64,000 nucleotides of DNA from Kaistella palustris DSM 21579 (GTDB lineage Bacteria > Bacteroidota > Bacteroidia > Flavobacteriales > Weeksellaceae): NCBI RefSeq assembly GCF_000422265.1, contig NZ_AULL01000012.1:124001-188000 (forward strand), given 5' to 3'. Each line of letters begins with the position of its first letter. Position 1 is the first letter of the stretch. Below the pieces are notes generated by a model. That model had not been told where the DNA came from. It saw only the letters and a list, made by a program, of their open reading frames with translations, and ran no database searches. Below are positions 33,555-41,730 of this stretch, piece after piece. A program made the translations under genes and the position numbers.

Positions 33555-34000
33555 TGTACGTCGTAATCGATTTCGTGCGGCTTCTTTTGAAACTGCCATT
33601 TAAGCTTCAGCGTATAAGATCCTGCAGAAAGTACTTTTGCGGGAATGAGCACCGAATTTTTCGAGTCAAGCTGCAACTCTTTTTTTACATCGAGGTTCGA
33701 GTCATTGGTGCGGTAAAGGTCGAAGTGTATCTTTGCGTTATCGGGCAGTATAGCCTGTGGGAAAGCCAGATAGATCCCGTCCGGTTTCTGCGTATAGACA
33801 GGTTTCTCCGGCAAAGCGTCTGCATTGTTTTTGGCATCGATGACCTGCTGGTAATTCAGTTCTTCGGTGTAGTAATCATCTGTTACCAGATCTGCATTTT
33901 GCTTGCCGTTTGGGAAAACCAGGATCATAAAAAGTATGAAAGCAATGAAAGAACCAAGCGCCAGAATTACACCGTGGCCCCAAGTGAATTTTTTTAACAT
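33545..34000 (-). CDS. ccoH: FixH/CcoH family cbb3 oxidase assembly protein
   Basis: A 151-residue protein with an N-terminal membrane helix (about 10-30, GVILALGSFIAFILFMILVFPN) and a periplasmic FixH domain (YYTEELNYQQVIDAKNNAD, AHLVDL-type core FPQAILPDNAKIHFDLYRTND). FixH proteins are needed to assemble the cbb3 oxidase. It lies six bases after ccoG and overlaps the TauE/SafE-type gene by ten bases, so the set is one operon. Confidence 0.88.
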   Translation of the reverse strand: MLKKFTWGHGVILALGSFIAFILFMILVFPNGKQNADLVTDDYYTEELNYQQVIDAKNNADALPEKPVYTQKPDGIYLAFPQAILPDNAKIHFDLYRTNDSNLDVKKELQLDSKNSVLIPAKVLSAGSYTLKLKWQFQKKPHEIDYDVQWK

Positions 34001-34006
34001 ATCGGA

Positions 34007-35458
34007 TTAAAATTGAAGTTTAAATGGTCCTTCAAAGTAAGTTTTAAAAGTGTCGAGTAATTTACCATTCTCATCATAAACGCCAATACTGATGTTTTGT
34101 TTTGAGAGTTTGATGTCTTTTTGCGGGAAACTGATGTTTACAGTCCCTTTTGTAATGTCACCTTTTTTAATTTTGATCTTGTTGGTCTGGCTCAAAGATA
34201 TTTCGCCGTTTGCCGGTTCCAGCACTTTGATGGTCAGCACCGCATCCCTGTTACTTTTATTTAGAAAAGTATAATTGTAGGTGTTTGTTATTTTACTGTC
34301 GCGTACAAAAAACGAAGAACCTGCAGGTTTAATGAATTTAGCTTCGACTGGATTTCTGTTATACAGCAAAAAACCCAGGAAACCGATCATCAACGCCAGA
34401 ACTACGGTGTAAGCTTTGGTCCTTGTGGTATATTTGAACGGAAGCTCTTTTTCGATTTCGTCTTCGGTGGCATAGCGGATCAGTCCTGGTGGCAATCCGG
34501 TTTTTACCATTACTTCGTCACATGCGTCGATACAGGCAGTACAGTTTACACACTCAAGCTGCTGGCCATCGCGGATATCAATACCGGTTGGGCATACGAC
34601 CACGCACTGGTTACAGTCGATACAGTCGCCTTTTCCGGCAGCCGCACGGTCTTCACCTTTTCTCCATTTTGCACGGTTTTCACCTCTTTTAAAGTCGTAG
34701 TAAACATTAATAGTCTGTTTGTCGATCAAAACTCCCTGCAGTCGTCCGTACGGGCAGACAAGTGTGCAGACCTGCTCGCGGAACCATGCAAACGTAAAGT
34801 AAAATGAAGCCGTGAAAATAATCATCACCAGAAAACTTGTGAAATTTGTAAGTGGACCTTCTTTGATCATATCAAAAACTTCCTGGTAACCTACGATATA
34901 CATAAACATCCAGTGTGTGATGATCAGTGAGATCACAATATAGATCGACCATTTTAAAGCCCGTTTCCAGATCTTCTCATAGTTCCACTCCTGGCGGTCG
35001 AGTCTCATCTGTTTATTACGGTCGCCCTCGATTGCATATTCTATTTTACGGAAAACCATCTCCAAAAATATGGTTTGTGGACAGATCCAGCCACAGAAGA
35101 TTCGGCCAAATACCACAGTGAATAAAATAATGAAGACAATCGAGGTGATTGCTCCCAGTGCAAGGATAAAGAAATCCTGCGGGTAAAAGGGCTGGCCAAA
35201 TATGTAAAAGTGCCTTTCAACCACATTGACTAAAAGAAAAGGATTGCCATTAATCCTGATAAAAGGTAGGATGAAGAATAAAGCCAACAGGAAAACGGCG
35301 ACTATAGTCCGGTAGTTCGTATAACGTCCACTTGGTTTACGGGGAAAAACCCATTTCCGTTTCCCGGACTGATCCATGGTTCCTACAGAATCCCTAAAGG
35401 TTTCCGCTTCTACAACCTGTCCCTGTCCTCCTCTAAATACATTATCTTGTTCAGCCAT
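34007..35458 (-). CDS. ccoG: Cytochrome c oxidase accessory protein CcoG (RdxA-like)
   Basis: A 483-residue membrane protein that supports maturation of the cbb3 oxidase, probably as a copper or heme redox factor. It has about five transmembrane helices, a polyferredoxin region with two 4Fe-4S motifs (CIDCNQCVVVCP around 250 and CVNCTACIDACDEV around 275), and a C-terminal immunoglobulin-like domain (about 385-480). A TTG at 35479 would add seven residues; the ATG at 35458 (MAEQDNVF) is chosen. It follows ccoP after a strong hairpin. Confidence 0.92.
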   Translation of the reverse strand: MAEQDNVFRGGQGQVVEAETFRDSVGTMDQSGKRKWVFPRKPSGRYTNYRTIVAVFLLALFFILPFIRINGNPFLLVNVVERHFYIFGQPFYPQDFFILALGAITSIVFIILFTVVFGRIFCGWICPQTIFLEMVFRKIEYAIEGDRNKQMRLDRQEWNYEKIWKRALKWSIYIVISLIITHWMFMYIVGYQEVFDMIKEGPLTNFTSFLVMIIFTASFYFTFAWFREQVCTLVCPYGRLQGVLIDKQTINVYYDFKRGENRAKWRKGEDRAAAGKGDCIDCNQCVVVCPTGIDIRDGQQLECVNCTACIDACDEVMVKTGLPPGLIRYATEDEIEKELPFKYTTRTKAYTVVLALMIGFLGFLLYNRNPVEAKFIKPAGSSFFVRDSKITNTYNYTFLNKSNRDAVLTIKVLEPANGEISLSQTNKIKIKKGDITKGTVNISFPQKDIKLSKQNISIGVYDENGKLLDTFKTYFEGPFKLQF

Positions 35459-35479
35459 TTCTAAACTCTCGTTAAACAA

Positions 35480-35528
35480 AAAACATAACCCGTATTCTCG
35501 TATGTACCAGAATCGCGGATTATGTTTT
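35480..35528 (-). terminator. Hairpin between ccoP and ccoG
   Basis: On the minus strand AAAACATAA, then CCG, pair with CGG and TTATGTTTT to form a long stem, followed by a T run just before ccoG. It looks like a terminator, probably partial, that would lower expression of the assembly genes relative to the oxidase. Confidence 0.7.
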
Positions 35529-35552
35529 CAAAATTATTACAGTTTTTTAATA

Positions 35553-36431
35553 TTATTTCTCCCAGTTAGCGACAGTTCCCTGAGGAGCTGCCCCGCCTTC
35601 AGCCGGAGTTATGGGATTTTGTTCCTGGTTAATGTGATAAACATAAGCTGCGACGTTTTGAATGTCAAATCCTGTTAGGACGCCATTTTTTCCCCATGCC
35701 TGCATTGCAGGATTATTTGGTGAACCGTTTTCTACCATATGGAAAACGTTTTTAAATAAGGTTTTTTCCGGCTGGTTAATCCATGCGTTATCGGTAAGAT
35801 TTGGTCCGATACCGCCACGGCCACCCTCGCCATGGCAGGAAACGCAGTTTGTTTTAAATACTTCTTCACCCGCAGCAATGTTGTCCGGCGAATATTCTGC
35901 ATTTTCGATGGTAGGCGGCGGTGTGTTTTTTACGTATTCAGCGATACTTGCGGTCTGTGCTTTATATTCAGCATCATATTCCTTAATCGGATTTGCAAAA
36001 TCCGTGAGCCAGTACGAAAGCATGTAAATGATACAGTATGCCACACCGAAGTAGAAAAGTCCCAGCCACCATCTCGGTAACTGATTGTCGAGCTCCATAA
36101 TTCCATCAAACCCGTGGTCGATAAGAAGGTCTTTTTCATCTCCGGCAGGTTGCTTTTTAAAGGCGCTTTCAAAAAGAGACTTAAAATAGGGAGTCTGTTT
36201 GGACTGCAGATATTCTGCTTTTTCGGTATCCGAAAGGCTCTTGAATTTATCGTTCTCGATCAGGTCGCCAATTGCATGCTGGATCATTGCCAGTATGGCG
36301 GCAATTACTACAGTAAACCAGAAATAAGGTGAGGAAAGGAACGAGATGTTCTGTATGAACATAAAATACATAATGAAAAGAATCACAAGTATTATAGCAA
36401 TCGTAATGTAAACGGGCGTTCTTGGTTTCAT
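35553..36431 (-). CDS. ccoP: cbb3-type cytochrome c oxidase subunit CcoP (c-type cytochrome)
   Basis: A 292-residue subunit. It has two N-terminal membrane helices (around 8-45), a middle soluble part and a third helix (about 120-142, WWLGLFYFGVAYCIIYMLSYWL), followed by one cytochrome c domain with a single CxxCH site (CVSCHGEGGRGG) and methionine ligands probably in NPAMQAWG. Proteobacterial CcoP has two heme c sites; one is usual in Bacteroidota. It passes electrons to CcoNO. It starts 15 bases after ccoQ. Confidence 0.92.
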   Translation of the reverse strand: MKPRTPVYITIAIILVILFIMYFMFIQNISFLSSPYFWFTVVIAAILAMIQHAIGDLIENDKFKSLSDTEKAEYLQSKQTPYFKSLFESAFKKQPAGDEKDLLIDHGFDGIMELDNQLPRWWLGLFYFGVAYCIIYMLSYWLTDFANPIKEYDAEYKAQTASIAEYVKNTPPPTIENAEYSPDNIAAGEEVFKTNCVSCHGEGGRGGIGPNLTDNAWINQPEKTLFKNVFHMVENGSPNNPAMQAWGKNGVLTGFDIQNVAAYVYHINQEQNPITPAEGGAAPQGTVANWEK

Positions 36432-36446
36432 TTTATTGTTTTTTGA

Positions 36447-36638
36447 TTACAGTTTTTTTTCGTCAATGTCATCGTTCAGAGGAGCGTTTGCTTCCTCATC
36501 GTAATGTTTTTTTGACCTTGAAAAAACATAAAATACGATACCTAAGAATAAAATCAGAAATATAATCATGGCGAGCGTTTGGTAAAAGCCCACATTTTCG
36601 CCGTTTGAGAGAATGTCTTTTAAACTCTGAGGTATCAT
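36447..36638 (-). CDS. ccoQ: CcoQ-like small subunit of cbb3 oxidase
   Basis: A 63-residue protein with a single membrane helix (about 20-43, LAMIIFLILFLGIVFYVFSR) and a charged C-terminus. Its place between ccoNO and ccoP and its FYVFSRSKKHYDEEA pattern match CcoQ, which stabilises the oxidase. Length is typical. Confidence 0.82.
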   Translation of the reverse strand: MIPQSLKDILSNGENVGFYQTLAMIIFLILFLGIVFYVFSRSKKHYDEEANAPLNDDIDEKKL

Positions 36639-36646
36639 ATTATATA

Positions 36647-38926
36647 TTAGTTTGTACTTGCGGTTTTAATTTCTGTTGTTTTAATGTCTGTTCCCAGTCT
36701 CTGCAGGTAGGCGATCAGTGCAATGATCTCTTTTTTCTCCAGTGGTACAAAATCCGCGCCTTGCTGTGCTTTTCTTTCCGCATATGCGTTTTTAACGTCA
36801 GCTGCTTCAGAATAGATTTGCTTTACAATGAACTTTGCCTGGTTATCTGCCCATGAATCTACAGAATCGACCTGAGCTTGCGTATAAGGAACATCGAATA
36901 CATTTTTCATGAGTTCGATTTTCGCCACAGTCTGGCTACGGTCAAGATCGCGGGCAATCAACCATGGATATCGTGGCATAATCGATCCTGCGGATGTAAC
37001 ACGTGGATTCAACATGTGCTTGTAGTGCCATGAACTTGGGTTTTTACCACCTTCGCGCTGTAAATCCGGTCCTGTTCTTTTGGATCCCCAAAGGAACGGT
37101 CTGTCATAGATGAATTCACCCGCTTTGGAATACTGACCGTTTTTACCATTGAATCGCACCACTTCATCACGGAAAGGACGGATGATCTGCGTGTGACAAG
37201 CGTTACAGCCTTCACGGATGTACAGGTCGCGCCCTTCAAGCTCAAGCGGTGAATATGGTTTTACCGCGGCAATCGTAGGTACATTTTCTTTAATCGTGAG
37301 CGTAGGAACAATTTCCAGGAAACCGCCAATCGCTACTGCCACGAATGACAGTACAGTTAACAATATCGGAGTTCTCTCCAACCAAAGGTGAAATCCTTCG
37401 CCTTCTTTTCTTTTCTTGGTAATTGCTGCCAGAGCCGGAGCTTCTGCAGGAACTTCTTTCTGGAAGGATCCGCTTCTAACAGTGGCAACAACATTAATAA
37501 CCATAAGGATCGCACCGGAAATATAGAACAGACCACCCACAAAACGCATTTCGTAATATGGAATGATTGCTGTTACAGTATCCAGCCAGTTTTTATAAAG
37601 TAAAGTTCCGTCCGGGTTGAATTGTTTCCACATTAATCCCTGGGTAAATCCGGCGATGTATAAAGGTACAGCGTAGAAAATAATTCCTAAAGTGCCCAGC
37701 CAGAAATGCCAGTTAGCTAATTTGGTAGACCACAGTTTGGTTCTCCACATGATCGGCAAAAGGTAGTAGATCATACCGAAAGTCATAAAACCATTCCAGC
37801 CCAGAGCGCCGATATGTACGTGACCAATTACCCAGTCGGTAAAGTGACCGATCTTATTTAATGTTTTTGTAGCCAGAAGCGGACCTTCAAATGTCGCCAT
37901 ACCGTAACATGTTACTGCTACCACGAAAAACTTCAGTACCGGATTTTCTCGTACTTTGTCCCACGCGCCACGCAAGGTCAGCAGCCCATTAAGCATTCCA
38001 CCCCAGGAAGGAGCGATCAGCATGATGGAGAAACCTGTTCCCAAAGCCTGTGCCCATGCTGGAATTGCAGTGTACTGTAAGTGGTGAGGTCCTGCCCAGA
38101 TGTAGACAAAGATCAGCGACCAGAAGTGAATGATTGAAAGTTTATAAGAGAAAACAGGGCGGTCTGCAGCCTTAGGTAAGAAATAATACATCAGACCTAA
38201 AATTGGCGTCGTGAGAACGAAAGCTACGGCGTTGTGACCGTACCACCACTGCACCAATGCATCTTTTACACCTGCGTAAGCGGAATATGACTTCCAGCCG
38301 GTAAAAGTTAAAGGTACTTCCAGATTATTGAAGATATGCAGCATCGCGATTGCAACCCAGGTTCCCAAATAGAACCAGATCGCTACGTAAAGGTGACGCA
38401 CCCGTCGGATGAAGATGGTACCGATCATATTGGCACCGAAAATTACCCAGATCACCGTGATTAAAATATCAATTGGCCACTCGTGCTCAGCATATTCCTT
38501 GGAGGTGTTAATCCCCATCAGGAAGGTAATTACTACAGAAACGATCATCAGCTGCCAACCCCAGAAATGGATCCACGATAAAGTGTCACTCCACATTCTG
38601 GTTTTCAGAAGCCTTTGAATGGAGTAATAAGCTCCGGCAAAGAAACCGTTACAAACGAACGCAAAAATTACCGCACTGGTGTGCAGCATTCTGATCCGGC
38701 CAAAACCGAAAGCGCCGTGGGTGTTGATGAGTCCCTGTAAATTTCCGCTCTGCAGACTCGCGATCGTAGCATCATCTGTACCGAAAAAATACTCAGGAAG
38801 TTCGGGATAAAATAACATCAATGCGGCGGTAAGTCCCAGCAAAAATCCTACAAGTCCGAAGACGATGGTTGCGTAGAGGAATGCGCGCACAATGCCGTTG
38901 TCATAACTAAACTTTTGTGTTTCCAT
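36647..38926 (-). CDS. ccoNO: Fused cbb3 cytochrome oxidase catalytic subunit CcoN-CcoO
   Basis: A 759-residue fusion of CcoN (heme-copper core, first about 480 residues) and CcoO (membrane anchor plus heme c, residues 500 onward). The CcoN part has at least 12 membrane helices with the conserved His residues of the binuclear site (for example VHAFAFG-type GHNAVAFVLTTPILGLMYYFLP and HFTDWVIGHVHIGALGWNG). The CcoO part carries a CxxCH site (REGCNACHTQ). It is the high-affinity terminal oxidase used at low oxygen. The fusion is the Bacteroidota form. Confidence 0.95.
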   Translation of the reverse strand: METQKFSYDNGIVRAFLYATIVFGLVGFLLGLTAALMLFYPELPEYFFGTDDATIASLQSGNLQGLINTHGAFGFGRIRMLHTSAVIFAFVCNGFFAGAYYSIQRLLKTRMWSDTLSWIHFWGWQLMIVSVVITFLMGINTSKEYAEHEWPIDILITVIWVIFGANMIGTIFIRRVRHLYVAIWFYLGTWVAIAMLHIFNNLEVPLTFTGWKSYSAYAGVKDALVQWWYGHNAVAFVLTTPILGLMYYFLPKAADRPVFSYKLSIIHFWSLIFVYIWAGPHHLQYTAIPAWAQALGTGFSIMLIAPSWGGMLNGLLTLRGAWDKVRENPVLKFFVVAVTCYGMATFEGPLLATKTLNKIGHFTDWVIGHVHIGALGWNGFMTFGMIYYLLPIMWRTKLWSTKLANWHFWLGTLGIIFYAVPLYIAGFTQGLMWKQFNPDGTLLYKNWLDTVTAIIPYYEMRFVGGLFYISGAILMVINVVATVRSGSFQKEVPAEAPALAAITKKRKEGEGFHLWLERTPILLTVLSFVAVAIGGFLEIVPTLTIKENVPTIAAVKPYSPLELEGRDLYIREGCNACHTQIIRPFRDEVVRFNGKNGQYSKAGEFIYDRPFLWGSKRTGPDLQREGGKNPSSWHYKHMLNPRVTSAGSIMPRYPWLIARDLDRSQTVAKIELMKNVFDVPYTQAQVDSVDSWADNQAKFIVKQIYSEAADVKNAYAERKAQQGADFVPLEKKEIIALIAYLQRLGTDIKTTEIKTASTN

Positions 38927-38931
38927 ATAAA

Positions 38932-39135
38932 TTAATCACTTTTTTCTTCTTTACTAACTTCCACCTCCTTTTCCGGTGATGGTTTTTCTTTGATAATCTC
39001 TGAATCCATCAGTATCCGTACTGCAGGAGATTCATCATCTTCGAACTGGCCACTTTTCGCACTTACAATAAAAATGATGAGAAATACAACAGCCAGTAAA
39101 ACGCTGCAGAGAATCATCAAGTACAAAATATCCAT
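38932..39135 (-). CDS. ccoS: cbb3-type oxidase assembly protein CcoS
   Basis: A 67-residue protein: one membrane helix (about 2-24, DILYLMILCSVLLAVVFLIIFI) and an acidic/basic tail. CcoS is needed for cofactor insertion in the cbb3 oxidase. A TTG at 39165 would add ten residues, but the ATG at 39135 starts the helix directly, as is normal. It is the first gene of the oxidase operon, five bases before ccoNO. Its promoter lies immediately upstream and may give a leaderless message. Confidence 0.88.
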   Translation of the reverse strand: MDILYLMILCSVLLAVVFLIIFIVSAKSGQFEDDESPAVRILMDSEIIKEKPSPEKEVEVSKEEKSD

Positions 39136-39140
39136 TTCTG

Positions 39141-39170
39141 CAAATTTATTATAAAATTCAGCCAAATTTA
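39141..39170 (-). promoter_or_regulatory. Two -7 elements in front of ccoS
   Basis: On the minus strand, TAAATTTG occurs at 39148-39141 and again at 39170-39163. The distal one has a TTG at 39194-39192 with a 21-base spacer, which fits a full promoter; the proximal one ends five bases before the ccoS ATG. Confidence 0.6.
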
Positions 39171-39180
39171 CTCAAAAAAT

Positions 39181-39194
39181 ATGATTTTCGTCAA
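39181..39194. promoter_or_regulatory. Possible Crp/Fnr-type box upstream of ccoS
   Basis: ATGAT-TTTC-GTCAA (TGA-N6-TCA core) matches eight of ten fixed positions of an FNR-type site and lies over the -33 region of the distal promoter. A related TGA-N6-TCA palindrome lies between ccoI and the regulator at 41713. Confidence 0.4.
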
Positions 39195-39247
39195 TTAATG
39201 TTAAATGATGTTAATTTAAATCATTTCTAAATAAGAGTTTAAGTACA

Positions 39248-41656
39248 CTAACCCTTTAATTTAAAGTATTTTATACTGCGCCACCACGTCGCTGCAGACG
39301 TAAATGCAACTACGCTGATCGAGCTGATGGGCATCAGGATCGCCGCAAAGAGTGGCGACATGTGGCCGGTTACTGCAAAAGTCAAACCTAAGATATTATA
39401 CAGGAAACTCAGCGCAAATGTCATCTTTACAATGGTCATCGCATCTTTACTGAAGCTCAGGTATTTTGCAAATTCAACCAGTTTTTCGCCGGACATGATC
39501 ACATCCGAAGACGGGGTAAACGAGTTGGTATCATCGGCCACTGCAATACCTACATTACTTTGCTTCAATGCGCCGGCGTCGTTCAAACCATCGCCGAACA
39601 TCGCGACTTTCTCGCCCTTGTCCTGTAGGTTTTTAATGTAGTTTAACTTGTCTTCCGGGCTTTGGTTGAATGCCATTCCGGCCGCGTTCGGGATCAGTCT
39701 GCTTAACTGTTCCTGTTCAGCCGAATTGTCACCGCTTAAAATATGGATTTTGTAACCATAAAGACTTTTAAATAGCGATTTTAGATTTTCCCGGTATTCA
39801 TTTTTAAAGATGTATTTCCCTAAAAATGTTCCGTCTTTGCTGATGTATACCGATGTCTCATGGTTTTCAGCTTGCTCGCCAACTAAACTTGCGGAGCCGA
39901 TCTTGTACCGGCTGCCGCGGATTTCCGCTTCATAACCTTTCCCCGGGATCTCACGGAAATCCGACAGAGGAAAATGCTCATCCGCAATATCCAAAAAATC
40001 GTAAAGTGCCTTCGACAGAGGGTGGTTTGAATTTTTTAAAAGACTTTTAATGTTCTTTTCATCAAAGTCTGAGAGCGTGGCGCCATCAAACCGGACATCT
40101 GAACGTTTGTGGTGTGTAATCGTTCCGGTCTTATCAAAGACCAGTGTTCCCGTTTTCGAGATTTTTTCAATTGTTAATGTATCTTTTACGTAAAATTTAT
40201 TTCTGCCCAGAATCCGCATCACGTGACCAAAAGTAAAAGGTGCAGAAAGTGCCAAAGCACACGGGCATGCAATAATCAGTATGGCGGCAACTACCTGAAA
40301 CATTTTTTCGAAATCGATCCGTGCCCAGTAAATTCCCGCGATCAGCGTAATTCCCAGAATGATGAAGGTGAAATATTTCGAAATCTCATTGGTTAAAGTA
40401 TCAAGTCCGGTTTCAAATTTTTTGAAAGCTTCTTTATTCCAAAGCTGAGTCAGGTAACTTTGGTTCACGGTTTTTATCACTTCGAGCTCCAGGGCAGAAC
40501 CTGTTTGCTTGCCGCCTGCGAAAATGCGGTCACCGGCTTTTTTTTGAATTGAGGCGCTTTCGCCTGTGATAAAGCTGTTGTCAATATTACCTTCGCCATT
40601 AATTAAAATGGCGTCGACAGGAATAATTTCCTGATTTCTTACCAAAATCCGGTCGCCTACTTTTACATCGGAAAGCAAAATGTTTTCCTGCACCCCGCCA
40701 AAATCCACTTTCGTTACTGCGATCGGATAGAATGACTTGTAATCGCGGTCATAGGAAAGTGCGTTATATGTGCGTTTCTGAAAGAGTTTCCCCAGCAGCA
40801 TAAAGAAAAGCAAGCCACAGAGCGTATCGAAATAACCCGCTCCGTAATCGGTCAGCACTTCATAAATGCTTCGGCCATAGAGCATAAGTATTCCCAGCAC
40901 AATAGGAACATCAATGTTTACAATTTTATTTTTAAGTCCGAACCAGGCAGATTTGAAATAGTCGGAAGCAGAATAAAAAACTACGGGTGTAGCAAGCAGA
41001 AACATAATGAACCGGAAAAGATCTTTATACTTATCCATCCAGAAATCGGTAGTTCCCAAGATCTGTTCTGCATATTCGGGATACGAGAAAAACATTCCGT
41101 TCCCAAAAGCAAATCCTGCAATGGCGAGTTTAATGACGAGCGTTTTGTCGATAAGCTCTTCTTTTTTCTCGGCGGTCTCTAAATTGATGACCGGTTTGTA
41201 ACCCAGATTGGTAAGTAATTTTGCGAGATCGCTGAGTTTGAGTTCCTCCTGATTGAATGAAATCTGCACATTCTTGCGTGCAAAATTCACCTGGGAATAT
41301 TTGATGTGTGAATTCAGCGTATGAAGGCTTTCTAAAAGCCAGATGCACGACGAACAGTGGATCACCGGAATTTTAAAAGTCACAAGGGTAGTGTTCCCCT
41401 CCGAAAAGTCGGTTACTTTTTCGAAAATCTCCGGCGTATCCAGATAATCGAATTGCGCGGTATTTTCATTTTCCGGGCGGATCCCGGAGCTTTTGTTGAA
41501 TTCGTAGAAGTTGCCCAGCTGGTGAATATTCAGAATTTCGTAGACCGACTTACAGCCGTTACAGCAAAATATTTTCTCATCAAAGGCAATTCGCTCTTTG
41601 TCGATAATCTGGTCGCAATGAAAACAGTTTTCCGGCACTTCCTTAACAAAATTCAA
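39248..41656 (-). CDS. ccoI: Heavy-metal translocating P-type ATPase, CcoI/FixI-like (copper)
   Basis: An 802-residue P1B-type ATPase for copper supply to the cbb3 oxidase. The N-terminus has extra metal-binding cysteines (Cys11/Cys14 and CCNGC at 31-35), then an HMA-type motif HCSSC (Cys101/Cys104). The transmembrane metal-binding motif CPCAL, the phosphorylation motif DKTGT and the GDGLND hinge are all present. The start is unclear: the TTG at 41656 lies only five bases from the -7 element (TAAGTTTG), so the message may be leaderless, or translation may begin at GTG at 41638. It is transcribed separately, divergent from the regulator. Confidence 0.9.
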   Translation of the reverse strand: MNFVKEVPENCFHCDQIIDKERIAFDEKIFCCNGCKSVYEILNIHQLGNFYEFNKSSGIRPENENTAQFDYLDTPEIFEKVTDFSEGNTTLVTFKIPVIHCSSCIWLLESLHTLNSHIKYSQVNFARKNVQISFNQEELKLSDLAKLLTNLGYKPVINLETAEKKEELIDKTLVIKLAIAGFAFGNGMFFSYPEYAEQILGTTDFWMDKYKDLFRFIMFLLATPVVFYSASDYFKSAWFGLKNKIVNIDVPIVLGILMLYGRSIYEVLTDYGAGYFDTLCGLLFFMLLGKLFQKRTYNALSYDRDYKSFYPIAVTKVDFGGVQENILLSDVKVGDRILVRNQEIIPVDAILINGEGNIDNSFITGESASIQKKAGDRIFAGGKQTGSALELEVIKTVNQSYLTQLWNKEAFKKFETGLDTLTNEISKYFTFIILGITLIAGIYWARIDFEKMFQVVAAILIIACPCALALSAPFTFGHVMRILGRNKFYVKDTLTIEKISKTGTLVFDKTGTITHHKRSDVRFDGATLSDFDEKNIKSLLKNSNHPLSKALYDFLDIADEHFPLSDFREIPGKGYEAEIRGSRYKIGSASLVGEQAENHETSVYISKDGTFLGKYIFKNEYRENLKSLFKSLYGYKIHILSGDNSAEQEQLSRLIPNAAGMAFNQSPEDKLNYIKNLQDKGEKVAMFGDGLNDAGALKQSNVGIAVADDTNSFTPSSDVIMSGEKLVEFAKYLSFSKDAMTIVKMTFALSFLYNILGLTFAVTGHMSPLFAAILMPISSISVVAFTSAATWWRSIKYFKLKG

Positions 41657-41660
41657 CCTG

Positions 41661-41668
41661 CAAACTTA
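41661..41668 (-). promoter_or_regulatory. Promoter -7 element for ccoI
   Basis: TAAGTTTG on the minus strand, with TTG at 41688-41686 as -33 element after a 17-base spacer. Predicted transcription start is at or inside the TTG start codon. Confidence 0.55.
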
Positions 41669-41679
41669 TAACAAATAAA

Positions 41680-41711
41680 TTTGGGCAAGGGTTTAAAAAG
41701 CCCTATTTTTG
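41680..41711 (+). promoter_or_regulatory. Promoter of the Crp/Fnr gene (-33 TTTG, -7 TATTTTTG)
   Basis: TTTG at 41680-41683 and TATTTTTG at 41704-41711 have a 20-base spacer, matching the flavobacterial consensus. The element is interleaved with the divergent ccoI promoter. Confidence 0.65.
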
Positions 41712-41712
41712 C

Positions 41713-41724
41713 TGACAAATGTCA
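41713..41724. promoter_or_regulatory. Palindrome TGACAAATGTCA (Crp/Fnr-type operator candidate)
   Basis: A perfect TGACA-AA-TGTCA palindrome, that is a TGA-N6-TCA core, sits directly after the -7 element and near the transcription start of the regulator gene. The position would suit autorepression and it is close to ccoI too. Confidence 0.5.
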
Positions 41725-41730
41725 TAGATA

